Below are positions 13,389 to 26,354 of a stretch of DNA of 64,000 bases, one piece after another. The DNA comes from Aspergillus flavus (Eukaryota; Ascomycota; Eurotiomycetes; Eurotiales; Aspergillaceae). Location of the stretch: positions 3,472,001-3,536,000 of the forward strand of contig NC_092409.1 in NCBI RefSeq assembly GCF_009017415.1, read 5' to 3'. The position numbers were made by a program, and so were the translations under genes. Position 1 is the stretch's first letter; every line of letters starts with the position of its first letter. Under the pieces are notes generated by a model, which was not told where the DNA came from, made no database searches, and saw nothing but the letters and a program-made list of their open reading frames with translations.

Positions 13389-13957
13389 CAGAGCCACCCA
13401 GAAAGGAGAGAGTTGTGGCACCGCTCCACAGATGTGAGAAAGAGCGTGTAATGGAATTCTTTGTCGTGTTCGAAATCAAACAATAAGACTCTTGTTACAT
13501 GTTATATAGAATATTACCAAGGAGTACAAAGAGACTTGACATCGGGATGAGAGAATGTGACTAAAAAATTTAAAAAAGTAAAAAGGTGGAAAAAGTGAAA
13601 GCCGCCAAGACGATCGTCACGAGAGCCGCATGGCAGACGGAACTAGCCGGGCTAGGATTAGCGCACCCGTACCTCAGGTAACCGTTGCCATGGGAGAAAA
13701 GAACTATACCCTCTATTTATTCCCCTATCCCTCAAGTCTTCCTTTTCAGATTCCTTCTTCTCCTCCCATCTTCTCCAGTTTCCTTGCTATCTCATATTTC
13801 TTGCATAGTATATTTCTCATACTTGCTTTTTTACAGTGCTTTACTGTACATCTTAAGCCATAATCTCGGCTGAAGGTCATTGGATGACCGCATTGCCTTG
13901 ACCTTACTTCTTCAAGGTTACTTCTTCTGTGCCCCGGTGGCATAATTCTACTCGAAT
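13389..13957. promoter_or_regulatory. divergent promoter of Kelch-BTB gene and cdc20
   Basis: 569-bp spacer between two opposite start codons. The cdc20 side has a pyrimidine-rich leader (about 13710-13850), typical of fungal core promoters. No clear TATA box or inverted repeat was found. Confidence 0.45.
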
Positions 13958-15829
13958 ATGGCTACTCCCACGGTGTCGACCCCGGTCAAAACCCACCATG
14001 GAATTTTCTCTTCAAAGACTGCTGGAGGTCGTATGCCTCTCACACCTTCTCCCCGTATGCGAGCGGGAAGCATGACATCGAATCACTCCTCACCATTCAC
14101 TCCTCCTCGTCAGCAGGAAGGCGCCAAGGACAATGGAAAGTCTGTCTACGGGGGGAACTTGTCCTCTTACTTTGCCAAGTCCATGTCTAGGGCAACCCGG
14201 AACTACCGCGAGTCTCCCAAGTCTAACATTGCCCGGATACGCAAGTCGCCTAAGCACCTAGAAATGGGCGTATCTGAGTGGGCATTGGCCGGTACTGGTC
14301 CCTCGGCATCACAGTCTCCGTCGTCCAAGGAGCGAGTACGGAAAGAGGTCCCGACACGTACGACGAGATCTGGGAAGACCACAGTTCGCATTGCACACAA
14401 TGCAGGTGACAGATTCATTCCCAACCGGACCGCCAGTGAGGGACTGGCAACTGCTGGCACCGCAAAGCCCGAGGAGAGCCAACGATCCAAGTCTAATGGC
14501 AATGAGGGCTCTACCGTTCTTGCAAGTGCCGCGAGCGCGTTCGACATTGGTGGTCGAGGAACGGAAGATGATATCACCGCGGCTCTTGAGAACCTCGGCC
14601 TCGAGGATAGCGAGACTTCCTCAACATCTTCGTCTTCATCGTATACCAGACCTGCACCAGACGCTGTTGCCTACGAATCGTCGTTGGCTGATGCGTGCGG
14701 TGTAAATCTGAACACTCGAATTCTTGCTTTCAAGCCACCGCCTCCGGAATCGTCCAAGCCAATTGACTTGCGTGCTCAGTACAATCGTCCTCTTAGGCCT
14801 GCTAAGTCTAAGTCTGCACAGTTCCGCAGAAGGGTTCAGACTGCTCCCGAACGTGTTCTGGATGCACCTGGACTTCTGGATGACTACTATCTTAACCTTC
14901 TGGATTGGAGCTCTGGCAACCAAGTCGCCATCGGCCTTGAGCGTAATGTTTACGTGTGGTCGGCAGATACAGGCACTGTTAGCTGCTTACTGGAGTCGTC
15001 TCCGGATACGTATATCAGTAGTGTCAAGTGGAGCGGCGATGGAGCTTATGTTGGGGTGGGCTTGGGCACCGGCGAGGTTCAGATCTGGGATGTTGAAGAG
15101 GGTACTAAGCTGCGAAGTATGTTTGGCCATGACTCTCGTGTTGGTGTCATGGGCTGGTCTAAGCACACCTTGTCTACTGGCGCTCGCAGCGGTCTTGTAT
15201 TCAACCACGATGTCCGCATCGCTCAGCACAAGGTAGCCGAGCTTGTATCTCACACCTCCGAAGTCTGTGGCCTCGAGTGGAGACCCGACGGTGCCCAGCT
15301 GGCTACCGGCGGCAATGACAACTTGGTGAACATCTGGGATGCCCGGTCTCTCAGTGCACCCAAGTTCACCAAGACCAACCACCGTGCTGCCGTCAAGGCT
15401 CTCAGCTGGTGTCCTTGGCAACTGAACTTGCTCGCCACCGGTGGTGGATCATACGATCGCCATATTCACTTCTGGAACACCACGACGGGTGCCCGTACCA
15501 ACAGCATCGATACCGGCTCTCAGGTCACCAGCCTGCGGTGGAGCAACCACTACCGGGAGATTGTTAGCTCCAGTGGATTCCCCGATAACTCTCTGAGCAT
15601 CTGGAGTTACCCCACTCTGGTCCGCAACATTGAGATCCCGGCACACGAGACCCGTGTTCTGCACAGCTGCCTGAGTCCTGATGGTCAGCTCCTGGCCACC
15701 GCGGCAGCGGACGAAAGCTTGAAATTCTGGAAGGTCTTTGAACGCAAGCCAGGAACTAGTGCATCGGCATCGCGTGAAGGTGGAGTTGGAAGCAAGGCTC
15801 AAATGACTAAATCCATGACCATCCGATAG
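13958..15829 (+). CDS. cdc20: Cdc20/Fizzy-type APC/C activator
   Basis: Intronless 623-aa WD40 protein that activates the anaphase-promoting complex and recruits its substrates, so it triggers anaphase. Landmarks in order: an N-terminal basic region with NYRESPKSNIARIR; the C-box DRFIPNR at residues 151-157, which docks on the APC/C; a Mad2-interaction motif RILAFKP starting at residue 254; then ERVLDAPGLLDDYYLNLLDW opening a seven-blade propeller to about residue 600. The C-terminus ends in MTIR, supplying the Ile-Arg tail that binds Cdc27-type TPR subunits. The Asn in the C-box and the Mad2 motif favour Cdc20 over Cdh1. The lack of introns stands out in an intron-rich window. Confidence 0.9.
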   Translation: MATPTVSTPVKTHHGIFSSKTAGGRMPLTPSPRMRAGSMTSNHSSPFTPPRQQEGAKDNGKSVYGGNLSSYFAKSMSRATRNYRESPKSNIARIRKSPKHLEMGVSEWALAGTGPSASQSPSSKERVRKEVPTRTTRSGKTTVRIAHNAGDRFIPNRTASEGLATAGTAKPEESQRSKSNGNEGSTVLASAASAFDIGGRGTEDDITAALENLGLEDSETSSTSSSSSYTRPAPDAVAYESSLADACGVNLNTRILAFKPPPPESSKPIDLRAQYNRPLRPAKSKSAQFRRRVQTAPERVLDAPGLLDDYYLNLLDWSSGNQVAIGLERNVYVWSADTGTVSCLLESSPDTYISSVKWSGDGAYVGVGLGTGEVQIWDVEEGTKLRSMFGHDSRVGVMGWSKHTLSTGARSGLVFNHDVRIAQHKVAELVSHTSEVCGLEWRPDGAQLATGGNDNLVNIWDARSLSAPKFTKTNHRAAVKALSWCPWQLNLLATGGGSYDRHIHFWNTTTGARTNSIDTGSQVTSLRWSNHYREIVSSSGFPDNSLSIWSYPTLVRNIEIPAHETRVLHSCLSPDGQLLATAAADESLKFWKVFERKPGTSASASREGGVGSKAQMTKSMTIR

Positions 15830-16574
15830 TTTTGCCACATTGTTTTCTTGTATATCTGTTTCGGTTTTCATTGGGTACTACATCACTGCTGGATTCTGGG
15901 TATATCACGGGGGAGTTGGATCACACTTGGTTGGCGTTACTTGATTGGAGCACTGTATTTAGGCGAGACGGTATATTTGGGTTAAGCTTCTTGTATAGCA
16001 CATTCTTAGAAATGATGACAAACTATCTCTAATACCTCTTGACATTGGACGATTGATTGATTGTGAGACGTTCGATCGATACTTACGATTCATAAAGAAT
16101 CGTGACTACTTTTGAGATAAGCTCCAAGAGGGCCGATGGCGCTAACTTAGTGAGGGCGGGTGGTGACTAAGCAGGATGAGGACGGATTTCGCCCGAAGAC
16201 TACGACTTTCACCTCATTCAATTCCCTCTCAGGCACGCCTGTCCCTGCGCTCCTTGCCAACAACCTTCGTTTTCCTGGGCGGTTTGACGAAAGATCTCAC
16301 GTATCACATAGCTAGGTCGCATACGATTGCCGGTCGAGTCCTGAGCTACCGAAGCAGGCCCGAACTTGATCGCTAGAGGTTACCGTCGCATTAGTCCGTG
16401 GCAACCGACCGCTGCGACGGAACACCCTGCCCTGGTGATAAGCCAACGACATCACATCCACCTTACCCGTCGGACGTGATAGGCTCGCACGTTTGCTGTT
16501 TCGTCGAGAAAGGAGAGACCGTGTTGATTACCTGATTTGATAAGGCTTGTCTACGAAGTTCTGTCCCAGCGACC
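15830..16574. other. cdc20 3' region and TFIIA promoter
   Basis: 745 bases between two plus-strand genes. A small perfect hairpin, ACGATTC-ATAAA-GAATCGT (16085-16103), lies 256 bp after the cdc20 stop. A GATT tandem repeat (about 16050-16060) precedes it. No gene was seen. Confidence 0.4.
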
Positions 16575-18398
16575 ATGTCCAACCAGCAGGTGGTGAGTGC
16601 TATCTGACAGAGCCCCTACCTTGCCTGAGCTGGGAGACCCTAGGAAGGATTAGCAGATAATTTCTCTTTTCGTTGGCTAGCTTCCTCCAGTGAGGGTCTA
16701 TCTCTGTAAAGGATATTGGCTTATACCAAATGATTGATAGGGCACGGTGTTCGATCGTGTCATCCAAGAAGTCTGCGATGGTTCCCAGGTAGATTTCGAG
16801 GAGAGCGGAGTGGACCAGCAGACATTGCTAGATTTGAGGAAGGTGAGTTAGGCAGAAATTTGATATTTGAGATGTTTCTTTGATGGATTCCCTGGTGAAA
16901 ATGCCAACCAAGGGGCAACCGATGTTGGCTTCGACGACCCTCGGCCAAACGCGGGGTCCGAGAGTTGCGGGAGGCGGCAAAGCCTCTGGGGGAGCGCCAG
17001 CCTTTTGAGTCCCTTTATACTCCTCCCCTTTTACCCGCGGGAGCCTAAGGCTGCCAAGCCTCCTCATCGTCCGTCTCATCTATTCGATGATCTATACTAT
17101 AGTTCACGCTTACCCTTTGTCAACCTTCGCCTCATTTCCACATTCACTTATTTATACTTTTATTCTTATTTTCCTCAACTCAGAAGCTTTCTGCTCTTTG
17201 TTCCACAATCTAACTAAATTCTACTCCGACAGAGCTGGCAGAAAAAACTCTCGTCCCTGGGTGTCGCTCATTTCCCTTGGGACCCTCCACCACCCCAACC
17301 CGCCCCTCCTCAGCCTCAGAACCAGAACCAAATCCTCCCCCCTAGTGCGACCGTACCCTCTAATGCTCCTCGACCCGCTCCTGCTCCTCAAACCCCTCAA
17401 CAACATGTCCCCCCTCCACAGTCAATGCCTCACTCGATGCCTGGCACCGCGCCTCCGTTACAAGTTCCAACACCGGTCGGGGCAGCGCCAAATGCCATGG
17501 GCCAAGCGCCGCACATCAAGACGGAGCCTGGAATGAACGGCCAAACCACTTTGCCCCCTATGAGTAACATGATCCCTACGAACATTCCAAATGCCCAGTC
17601 GGCGCGAGAACGTGCTGCCAACATGCTACACCAGAGATACGGCGCGGCCGCTGCCAACTCGGTCAGTCAGTTGCAAGCCCAGTCTCAAGCTGCCATGGCA
17701 ATGCCAGGACAGGCTCGCCCCCAAAATCTACCGCATGTACCAAATGGACAGGCGCCACATATCAAGCAAGAACCAGGTTACCCTCCCGTTTCTCAACCCC
17801 CCATGAACAATACACAAACAGACGGTGCCAGCGACGATGCATTGTCTGCATGGAAATCAGAGGTTGCGCGAAGGCGGGAGGCCGCTGATCGTCAGAATGG
17901 GGAAGGCGATAGGGTTCTCCGTGAGCATCTGAAACAGCGCATGCTTCAGCTCGAGGGTGGAGGCCTTCTGCTGCCATTAGAGGAGCGCCAGGACTCTTCA
18001 ATAGCACCTACCCATGAACTTGCGACAGACGCCGCGGTTCCTTCGGACCCAAGCGCCTCGGCATCGTCTTCCTCTAAAGTAGTCCGAGCTCAATATGACG
18101 GCCCGGGAGGTGATGATGAGAGGGATGAAGACGATGAAGATGCCATCAACTCCGACCTCGATGATCCTGACGACCTCGTTGCTGATGACCATGAAGCGGA
18201 AGATGCCGTCGGCCAAGTCATGCTCTGCACGTACGACAAGGTCCAGAGGGTGAAGAACAAGTGGAAGTGCACCCTGAAGGATGGCATTCTGACGACTGGT
18301 GGTAAAGAGTAAGTTCTATAGAAGCACTCCAAGTAATGCGACATACTGACTTAAATAGATATGTCTTTCACAAAGGCCAGGGCGAGTTCGAGTGGTAG
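16575..18398 (+). CDS. toa1: TFIIA large (alpha/beta) subunit
   Basis: Predicted 411-aa general transcription factor that stabilises TBP on the TATA element. Four exons: 16575-16592 (six codons only), 16741-16842, 17233-18308 and 18359-18398. The N-terminus MSNQQVGTVFDRVIQEV...DQQTLLDLRK/SWQKKL matches the four-helix-bundle half that pairs with the small subunit. A Pro/Gln-rich, poorly conserved spacer follows, then a long acidic stretch (DDERDEDDEDAINSDLDD). The C-terminal beta-barrel half has QVMLCTYDKVQRVKNKWKC and ends YVFHKGQGEFEW, the family's usual terminus. The tiny first exon and the last 40-nt exon would be lost by naive ORF calling. The second intron (390 nt) is several times longer than others in the window. 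Confidence 0.93.
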
Positions 18399-20109
18399 GT
18401 ACGCAGTGTTTCTATCCACCCATAACCACACGGCCTGGAAGTCTGTTTTCCCCTCTTTTTTCTTTTCATCTGTCTTAGCCATGTTCATTCATCTTCCCAA
18501 TCTGTAAAAACCTTCTCCTATTTGTCAACCATTTTTCAACCAAGGCAAATCACAGTACGGACACACGATGACACCCAAGGGTAGTCGGTGCAAACGGAAA
18601 TAACTCTCTCAATGATTTTGTTTCATGAAGTACATCAGGACGTTTGCGGCACGAGACTTTAATCTTCTTCATGTTACCCTTCGTTTGGATGCACATGGCG
18701 CTTTATGCAGGGGATGGCTATTTCTTTTTCTTCTTTGGTGTACTAGAATAATTCTACTTTCAAATGGGATTTTTGCTTTGTCATCGCGTTATCGCTACAT
18801 TGTGACCAGGTCAGCTGAGCTATGGAATACATGCTTAGTCCTTACATGACTATAAATACTATTAAACCTTGCATGGAACAAGTAGGGAATGATGTAGATC
18901 CTCCTCAAGCGTAAACTCTACGGACTAGTTCCTCTATACATTCCAATATGCGAACACATAATACCGTGACGGTATCATATTCGACCTCAACTGGGACAGA
19001 TACAATTCAGTATCATTATAGTCTGCCGGTAGCGGAGTATGTCAACATCCAAATAGCAAGAAAATGATACCGATCTCGCCTGGAATGTTGTTGGTTTTCG
19101 GCCGTGGCTTCAAGTACAAAGATTAGCTGTTGGTATACTACGATGAGCTCTAGTGTCGAAGAAGTCATCAGAATATCCTACAAGGTGTGAGCACAATTTG
19201 TACGTATATGTGCTTCTACTTGAGTGTAAAATTGTCAAGGGGAACAGAGTAACTTCAATTCGAAGGGAGCATAGTTTATCATTTAAACAAGCGTGACAAG
19301 GCAACCAAAGCAATATTTTCCAAACTTTTTTCCTTTTCGCAGAACAAAACGAAGCCATGGGAATCAAGCAAATCGAGAAGACTCTATCGAGAAAGAACAA
19401 ACCAAGAGGAGTCAACGCATATAAGAAAGTTATAGCCCCAGTTTCTCCATAAACACCACCAGCACAGGTAAGAACAACAAGAAAGCAAGATCTGGTCTGG
19501 AACCATTATCTACAGGATCGACGCCGGTATGCCATTTTTAATTTTTTCTCTCTTCCACAGTGCTCGAGTAATGGTGTCCAAATGTTTGAAGAGGTATAAC
19601 GAATGGCACATGAAGCCCGATCGAGTACCAACTTTGTTTGATCCCCGTAATTGTTTTCTTTTGCGAGTTAAAGCGCAACTTCGTCCGAGAATCACGAAGT
19701 CAAGGATCGACAAAGTCCATTAATAATGAGAAACACAGGGAAAAGAGGACGAAAGGTAATTGAGACACCGGATTCTGCATCCCAAAGCTCAACCATGCAA
19801 AAGACACGAAAGCGACAAAAGCCGAAAATCATATACCGACAGGTGTACCGGGAACTCATAAATGTATCTCAACGGAGGTCTTTCGAGGGCACCAAAAGGA
19901 CTGACTATTCATTATCAGATCAGATCGCGGCTGGCCCAGAGAACCGCGATCGACAGGACGTTCATACCAAACGTAACTCCAAACCACCGAACCGGTCATA
20001 AAGTCGTATGCCACGCGACGAAGCCGTCAAAATCGTCGAATTGAATTATGTGAAATTGAAGATAAGAGCAAAGCAATATCTCTCACGCTGTGTAAAATCA
20101 CGAGACCTT
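18399..20109. other. 1.7-kb spacer between convergent TFIIA and sfp1 genes
   Basis: Region between two stop codons on opposite strands, longer than two ordinary 3' UTRs. Short open frames occur (for example 19726-20001, basic and low complexity), but none resembles a family or has splice partners. No repeat or RNA gene was recognised. Confidence 0.4.
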
Positions 20110-22274
20110 CTATAGAAGACCCTCTTCACCAATACCAGGTAGACCAGCTCCGGCAACATTAATATTTTGTCCTTGCATGACTCCTCCGCCGAAAGCCAGG
20201 TTGCGGCCAGCGGCAAGTTGGAAGTCGGGGTTGCATGGAGGAGAATGCGATTTGTGATATTTGAGACCATTCAAGTTCTTGTAACGTTTGCCACAGACTT
20301 CGCAACGGTACGGCTTTTCTTTCTCCATGCCGAGTGTACCAGGATACGGCGTCGAGGTTTCTGGGTTAACAATGGAAAATGTGCCATCTGCATTATCGTG
20401 TAATTGTTGGTTGTTATGGCCGTGCTGTGATGATATGTTAATTATAGTCCATGGAGAGTCCTATCCTGTAACCAGACACTTACAGCTTTGTGATATTTCA
20501 AACCATTTTGGTTTTTGTACGCCTTCTCACAACCAATAACAGGGCAACGGAAAGGCTTTGGTTCTTCATTTGGCAGCAAAGCAGTGGTATCGGGAACGCC
20601 AGCCAGCAGCTGCTGCTCTCTAATTCTGCGTGCAATTTCACTATTTGGACCGTACTGTGCCCCACTGAGCTTGAAATGAGCATTGGGTGTGTTGATCCCC
20701 CCGGTTGGGCTGAATAAGCGTTTCGCCGGCTCGTCGATACAGAGATCCACCATGTCGTTGTTAGCAGCAAAGCGAGCAAATTGCTCCTGGCCTTGCATCA
20801 TGTTGTTGGTTTGCATCCCCATGTCACCGAAGCCGCCAAGTACGCTCTCATCGAGTTCGGCTGGGGTTCCTGGTGTGGACGAGTCGGGCGTTGACCGGAA
20901 TTGAGAATTCTGAAGTGGATTCGACATCAAAGTCGGCGTGTTCACCGAGGAAACAGTGGGATTATTTTGCAACGACAGGGGACGACCAGAAGCCACAGGT
21001 GTGCCGGGCTGAGATCCTTTGAAACCCTGATGTCCTGGAAGCATCGATAGATTCAAATGCGGCACCCTTTGATTGGAATGACCGAATCCCCCCTGGTTGC
21101 CATTTTGTGGCTGAGGCGAAAACAGCTGCGCCGATGGATCATGATCACCCATCGGCTCGTCCAGCTCCATATCATCGATTGCATCAATATCGGAGTGCTG
21201 TTGAGGCGGCTGGTTTTGGTTTAATTTACGCTGAGTGCTCTCGGGCTGCAACCCACGGTTCTGATTGTTGTTCTGCTGATTCTGCTGGTGCGCCATCGCA
21301 GCAGCAGCTAATGCAGCCCGGCCGTCAGCTTGGCTTGGGCGATGTCCCTGGTGTGGCGACTTAGTGGCGTGGGCTTCTTCATAGTGCTGTAGAAGATCGT
21401 GAAGAGTAGGTAATGTCACACCACAGCAAGAAAAGTCTCGCATGAAGTTGGCTTCCAGCTTTGGGAGATACGATGACGAGTGGAAGGAAGGTGATTGCCC
21501 AAAAGTAAATGGGGATGTGCCGGTCATTAAAATACTAAATCATCTGATATTAGCCTCTGGCCATTGAAACTCATGTCAGGCACATATATAAGATGCCGAT
21601 AATGAATCCAAGTGGGATATCGATCGCGCACCCATGAAAACTTACTCGTCGCGTATCCAACTGCCAACAGAAACACCACCCCAGCTCATACCGCCAACCA
21701 AGCTCCCGGCCAAAGACTCACGGCGCTGTTTATCGCGGTTCGATCCAGACATGGAAATCGGTTTTGAGCCATTACCCCATTGTGCGGTCGCTGCACCGAT
21801 GGAGTCTTTACGAGGTGGCGGGGCTTTGAATATATTGATTCCAACGCCGCCCGCGTGAGATATGCTACCGGTCCGCTCGCCATTTCCAGCTCTCTGGAGA
21901 GCAGAGGTCAAGTTCGACGCCTGTTGCCCCGGGGGAGAGACTGAGGTCTGGCGGGTGGCGATATCAATTGGAGCTGCTGTATTGTTCATCGTGCCCGAGG
22001 TCAAAGGGGGCGAGGGGAAATGAGGGAAATCGTAGTCTTCTTGAGGTTGCGAGTATAACTTCGTCGAATCGAAATATGATGAATGGTCGTCGAGGAGACC
22101 AAATGAGTTTCGAGGCCACGGACGATCAGAGACCTTTTCCCTGCACGACGATACGCCAAATCCGAGTGGAGTGGTGACAGGGGTCGAGTCCCGAGAGGAT
22201 GCGCGATCGTGATCCCCAACGGAAGGAGAGTAATGAAGAGGAGGAGGACTGAGCGTCTCTGACGACCCAAGCAT
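20110..22274 (-). CDS. sfp1: Sfp1-like C2H2 zinc-finger regulator of ribosome biogenesis
   Basis: Predicted 664-aa nuclear protein. In transcript order the exons are 22274-21646, 21534-20484 and 20424-20110, with introns of 111 and 59 nt. It has the Sfp1 arrangement. An N-proximal C2H2-like element is [20 protein letters not shown] followed by HYEEAH. The C-terminal 'split' fingers are [20 protein letters not shown] then HKAHGH, and [20 protein letters not shown] then SH, separated by about 35 residues. The middle is Gln/Asn/Pro-rich and disordered. In yeast Sfp1 links TOR and nutrient signals to ribosomal-protein genes and cell size. The same role here is inferred from family. The last intron falls between the two histidines of a finger, which fixes the exon join. 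Start ATG 22274 is the first in frame after the long upstream spacer. Confidence 0.88.
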
Positions 22275-25200
22275 GAAGGAATGAATCCTCGAAAGCGGCT
22301 TTGGGCGGGATCACACAAGGAGTGAGTGTCCACCCTCGGATGCTGTCCCGCTTTGGATTTGTCTGCGGAACCGTAACGGATTCGGGAACAGTGGCGGCAC
22401 GTAACAATAAGTTAGTAATATTGCCGATGGAGACTTAGCGAAATGACTCTAGGGATGAGGAAGAAGAATGAAGTATAATAATTTTAGATAGGTGAGACGG
22501 TAAGCAGAAGAACAATCGATAACACCAGGGAAAAGAGCGGAAAGAGATGGAGGGGAAGACTGGGCAAACTGGCGGAATCGAGTCATGGAAGGATGGATGG
22601 AAGGCATCTAGTAATAATAACCTACCCGGAGGCGACTACTTTCCTTCACTGCCTTACGGGGCAGGTAACTGTTGGTAGGGTACCTACAAGTGCATCCATG
22701 GGTAACCACTGTCTTTACTGGTATGTATTACGTCGTATTACACGGAGACATATTGCCAGACAAATCTGAAACCAGGTGGGCGAATTAGTCATACACCCTT
22801 GTCATCCCAGCGACTGCCGTATTCAATGGCAAAAATCTGGTCGAACTCAGCTTCATTACGTATGGCTGTCCCAAAGAATCTCATGGGTTTGTGGATAGCT
22901 AGTCTATCTACTAAAGACAACTAAACTAGGAGTCCGGCGTTCAACCGGTGCAATCGCTAAAGAATGGTGGATTCTCGACTGACACCGCTTGCAGCCCTCG
23001 ACCACGCACGAACTAGTACGAAAGAAGTAGTCTTCCTCAAAAGTCAATGACGATGGCGGTGGGATCAGAGTTCCATTTCTAAGGTACAGTACTGACTAGT
23101 GGGATGGAGTACCACTTCTTTAGTACTTTAACTAGTAAAATACTCGTCACATCTCCGTAGAGTTGGTAATTCCAACCTAACCATCTTTGGGGGAATGAGG
23201 GAGAGACTAACCACTTACCCTACCTTCCGAGTTAGCCTTAGTAGTTCGACAGCGTACATTACGTTGCCCTTGCAACATTGACACATCAAAACCAAGCCCA
23301 CCACAAGAGATCATTCGTCAAGACAATCCTCCAGAGATGGTCAATGATTGGATTACAATGACTCGAGAGACTTTAAGAAGAGTCATCATGCTCGTACACA
23401 TTACATCGTCAACATGTAGGTGTAGGTGACGTCTCCGCTATTGTGAGACGGCTCATATAGCCGATGGGGCGAAGGAGGCGGATTTGATCCGTGGTTCAAT
23501 TACATGTGCTCCCTTTGGGCTGACAGGTTGAATTGAACGTCCTCCCCGACTGCGGACTAAGGCATTCTTGAGTAGATCAGCACTTAAAACGAACAGGCTA
23601 TCTAAAGGGGTCAAGGAAAACACGGGCTGATCGACTTCTTCTATCTAACTTGCGTAAAACTAGATCCAAGTCTTCCCCACACTGTCTCGAACTCCAGTGT
23701 ACTAAGTTCTAACGGTTAGGTAAGTTTCCTGAAGGTGTTTGATCTTCAGGGTCTTGAGGTTTATAAAGGCACTACTTACTAGGCCTGTCGGTACGCAACT
23801 GCGGGGGACTTGATATGTAAAATAGGTCGGGCGCTATCTAACGTCCTAATCGTCGAGGGAGTACTCCGTACCTGGACGGAAAGCTTGGCTATCGGTGGTC
23901 ACATCAATGACGGTAACATGAACAGTTCGACCATTTGATGAACTGGTAAGTATGTACGGATATACAGCATATAAACTTTATACTCCATCTCGGAGCTTTA
24001 GCACATCACCACTAGCCAAACACATGCATCAGAGAATAATCTTATCACATGTGGCGGAGATCAGATCAAACAAATGGGCGGTCTGTATGTACAGGATATA
24101 CAAGATACGGGGAAATGAGAGAGTATTGTCGGCGCTAGACAAATTGAAAGCGACCTTGCTTACAACTATCGGCCCAAATCGCACTGGTTATGGACAAAGT
24201 AGAGTGATGCGATTGTGGCAAGGTGGAATCTCCCCGGGGTATGGTTCACCGAAACAGATCATCCCTATCAGAACTGGAACACTGATCGTCTCACTAGCGA
24301 TAGCCGCATGTCTCCTTTTCAAGACGCAACCACATTGGGGGATGTATCACCAACCCTTAGCTTCGGCGCTAGAAACACAACAGAAGGATTTCGTGGCCGC
24401 TTTCACCGCTTTACCCGCTCAACACACTTACCGCTTCTGGTTTAATATGCAGCAACATACCCAAATCTAGTACGAAGTTAAATACATACTCCGTTCGGTA
24501 CTCCGGAGTAGGTATGTGCTCGTGGCGTCCTTCTGAGACGAAGGGATATAATGATTAGTCTATATGAGGCTTATCCTGGTGAAACCGGGCAAACGGGCAT
24601 GCTGCTATGTATAGATGTTGGTTTGTTAAAGTCACTCAAAGACAATGAATCGGCCGAGTGGCCGCTAACCTTATTCGATTCAAGCCGCGGGATGTGTGGT
24701 ATCGGAATCAGGCGATCATTTCTGGTTATCAAATATATACTACTTTGTTCCTGCTAGCGGTCCTCTTGTGGCAATCCATACGGACAACACATTCAACCTG
24801 GATTCACTACGGTCCTACGGAGTATAAGGGTAGGGAACTGTGTTGTTCCCCAACCTCCCATTTACAACAATGACTCAATCTCACCCCTCTTCTCCGAAGT
24901 ACGGACGAGAAGGTAGCAGTAGTAAGCTACTATGGAGGTACTACCTAGTTTAAGCTCATCCTCCATGGTGTATTGTCATATATACAGAGTTCGATGCATT
25001 ACTGTAATTTAAAAATCCGATACCGCCTCAGGTGATGTATCCCTGCCACTTGCATGGTCTAAGTCACTGGCCTACTACTCCGTAAGCTCTTGCTGCAATC
25101 ATATAAAAACCAATGTCAACCCAACGTTGTGAGTTCTACTCCGTACTGTGGGTCATTACACACCCAGGTTCACCGATTCTGAAATGCCACATGTGCTATT

Positions 25201-26354
25201 CCACCGATTTCAAAAGGTGCGAGGAACGGAAGAATATCTGATAGGTGGATCTTAGGGTCTGTATCCATCCAGCTGAGGATCTCCAGCAGGACGGCGTTAC
25301 GCACCATGGTAAACACCGAAATAGGGGCACTAGTACCAGCTGACCGGGACTATAGAGACAGAGTCGACCTTATACATCAACTTATGTCGGTAGTTCAAGA
25401 AAGTACTGTTTATTCGGTATCAGTCGACAAGAGACGTGTCCGTAGGTATGTCTTGTGATCTATTGCCAAGCTGCAATTGAGTTGGTACCGACGCATCCAT
25501 TGGCTTCGACTCCCCCTGATCGGCTAGTAGTCTAGCTTACTAGTAGAAAAGTCCAAAGAAAATACCAAATTCAAGTCACTTACAAACGCGACATCCACAG
25601 ACTCCCAAATACCATTTTTCGTATGTTCGAGTAACCACTCAGGGTTGCTCGCCTACCGCCATTTTTCCGTACCTACATTAGCAGACAGGAAATAAAGTCA
25701 CAGGAAACAGCGAAAGTGGGTTGGGTGGAGAGACACGCTGGGGCCAGTGGCTGGATCTAAATCCCGAGGCGAGGATACACATTCTTGGCAGCCGCCATCT
25801 GCTCGTTGAGTTCTTCTAGAAAAGCGAGAAAATGGGTAAAGGCACAGAAAGTTCAACTCCGGTGGGCCCCTTCACCCATCCCCCTGTAATTACCAATCAT
25901 GCGTAAGGCACACAGACCGACGGAGGTATGGGTTCAGTATTTCGGTAATGTAAGGAACCAATCTACCGCGCATGCCGCCGCTGTACCGGAAACAGTCCAG
26001 CATTTTTAAGTTGGGGTTCGACATCACCACTTCCAATAAAAGTAGTAGTACTCAATCCTACCCCAGTGCGGTGCGCACCAGCCATCGACCTCATGTAGAC
26101 CGCCTTCCGTGCGCCACTAGCTCGTGCGCCACCAATAACTGCAAACAATGCAAAATTTCATTCATACTCCGCGGTGGGATGTGAGAGCCGAAATTTTTGT
26201 CGGCATTAATCGAGGCAGAAGGCTTGTTTGCGCTAAGCATTGAACCTAGCTGCATCTGGATTGGATTTTGAGATTCCAGTTCCTACTCATCGGATATTTG
26301 CCCATTGCTTTACGCAAGAGAGGTGCTTATTCTGTCTAAACAGCGGTTTTGATA
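22275..26354. other. 4.1-kb non-coding spacer upstream of sfp1 and dus3
   Basis: Very long divergent spacer for a compact genome. It includes four perfect TACTCCGTA/TACGGAGTA motifs (23862-23870, 24816-24824, 25076-25084, 25137-25145) and a 12-bp palindrome TACTCCGGAGTA (24499-24510). One 172-codon open frame (23952-24470) starts with ATG but resembles nothing and lacks gene context. The spacer may hold a long sfp1 leader with upstream introns, an unannotated non-coding RNA, or decayed mobile DNA. Sequence alone does not decide. Confidence 0.5.

Noticed and set aside
16843..17232. Possible box C/D snoRNA in the long TFIIA intron
   Set aside because: Only weak C-box-like strings (GATGA) were seen, with no matching D box or terminal stem.
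19726..20001. 91-codon basic frame between TFIIA and sfp1
   Set aside because: Low complexity, Lys/Arg-rich, no family resemblance, and placed in expected 3' UTR sequence.
23952..24470. 172-codon ATG open frame in the sfp1-dus3 spacer
   Set aside because: No recognisable motif, no splice partners and no context. A frame this long can occur by chance in 4 kb of non-coding DNA.
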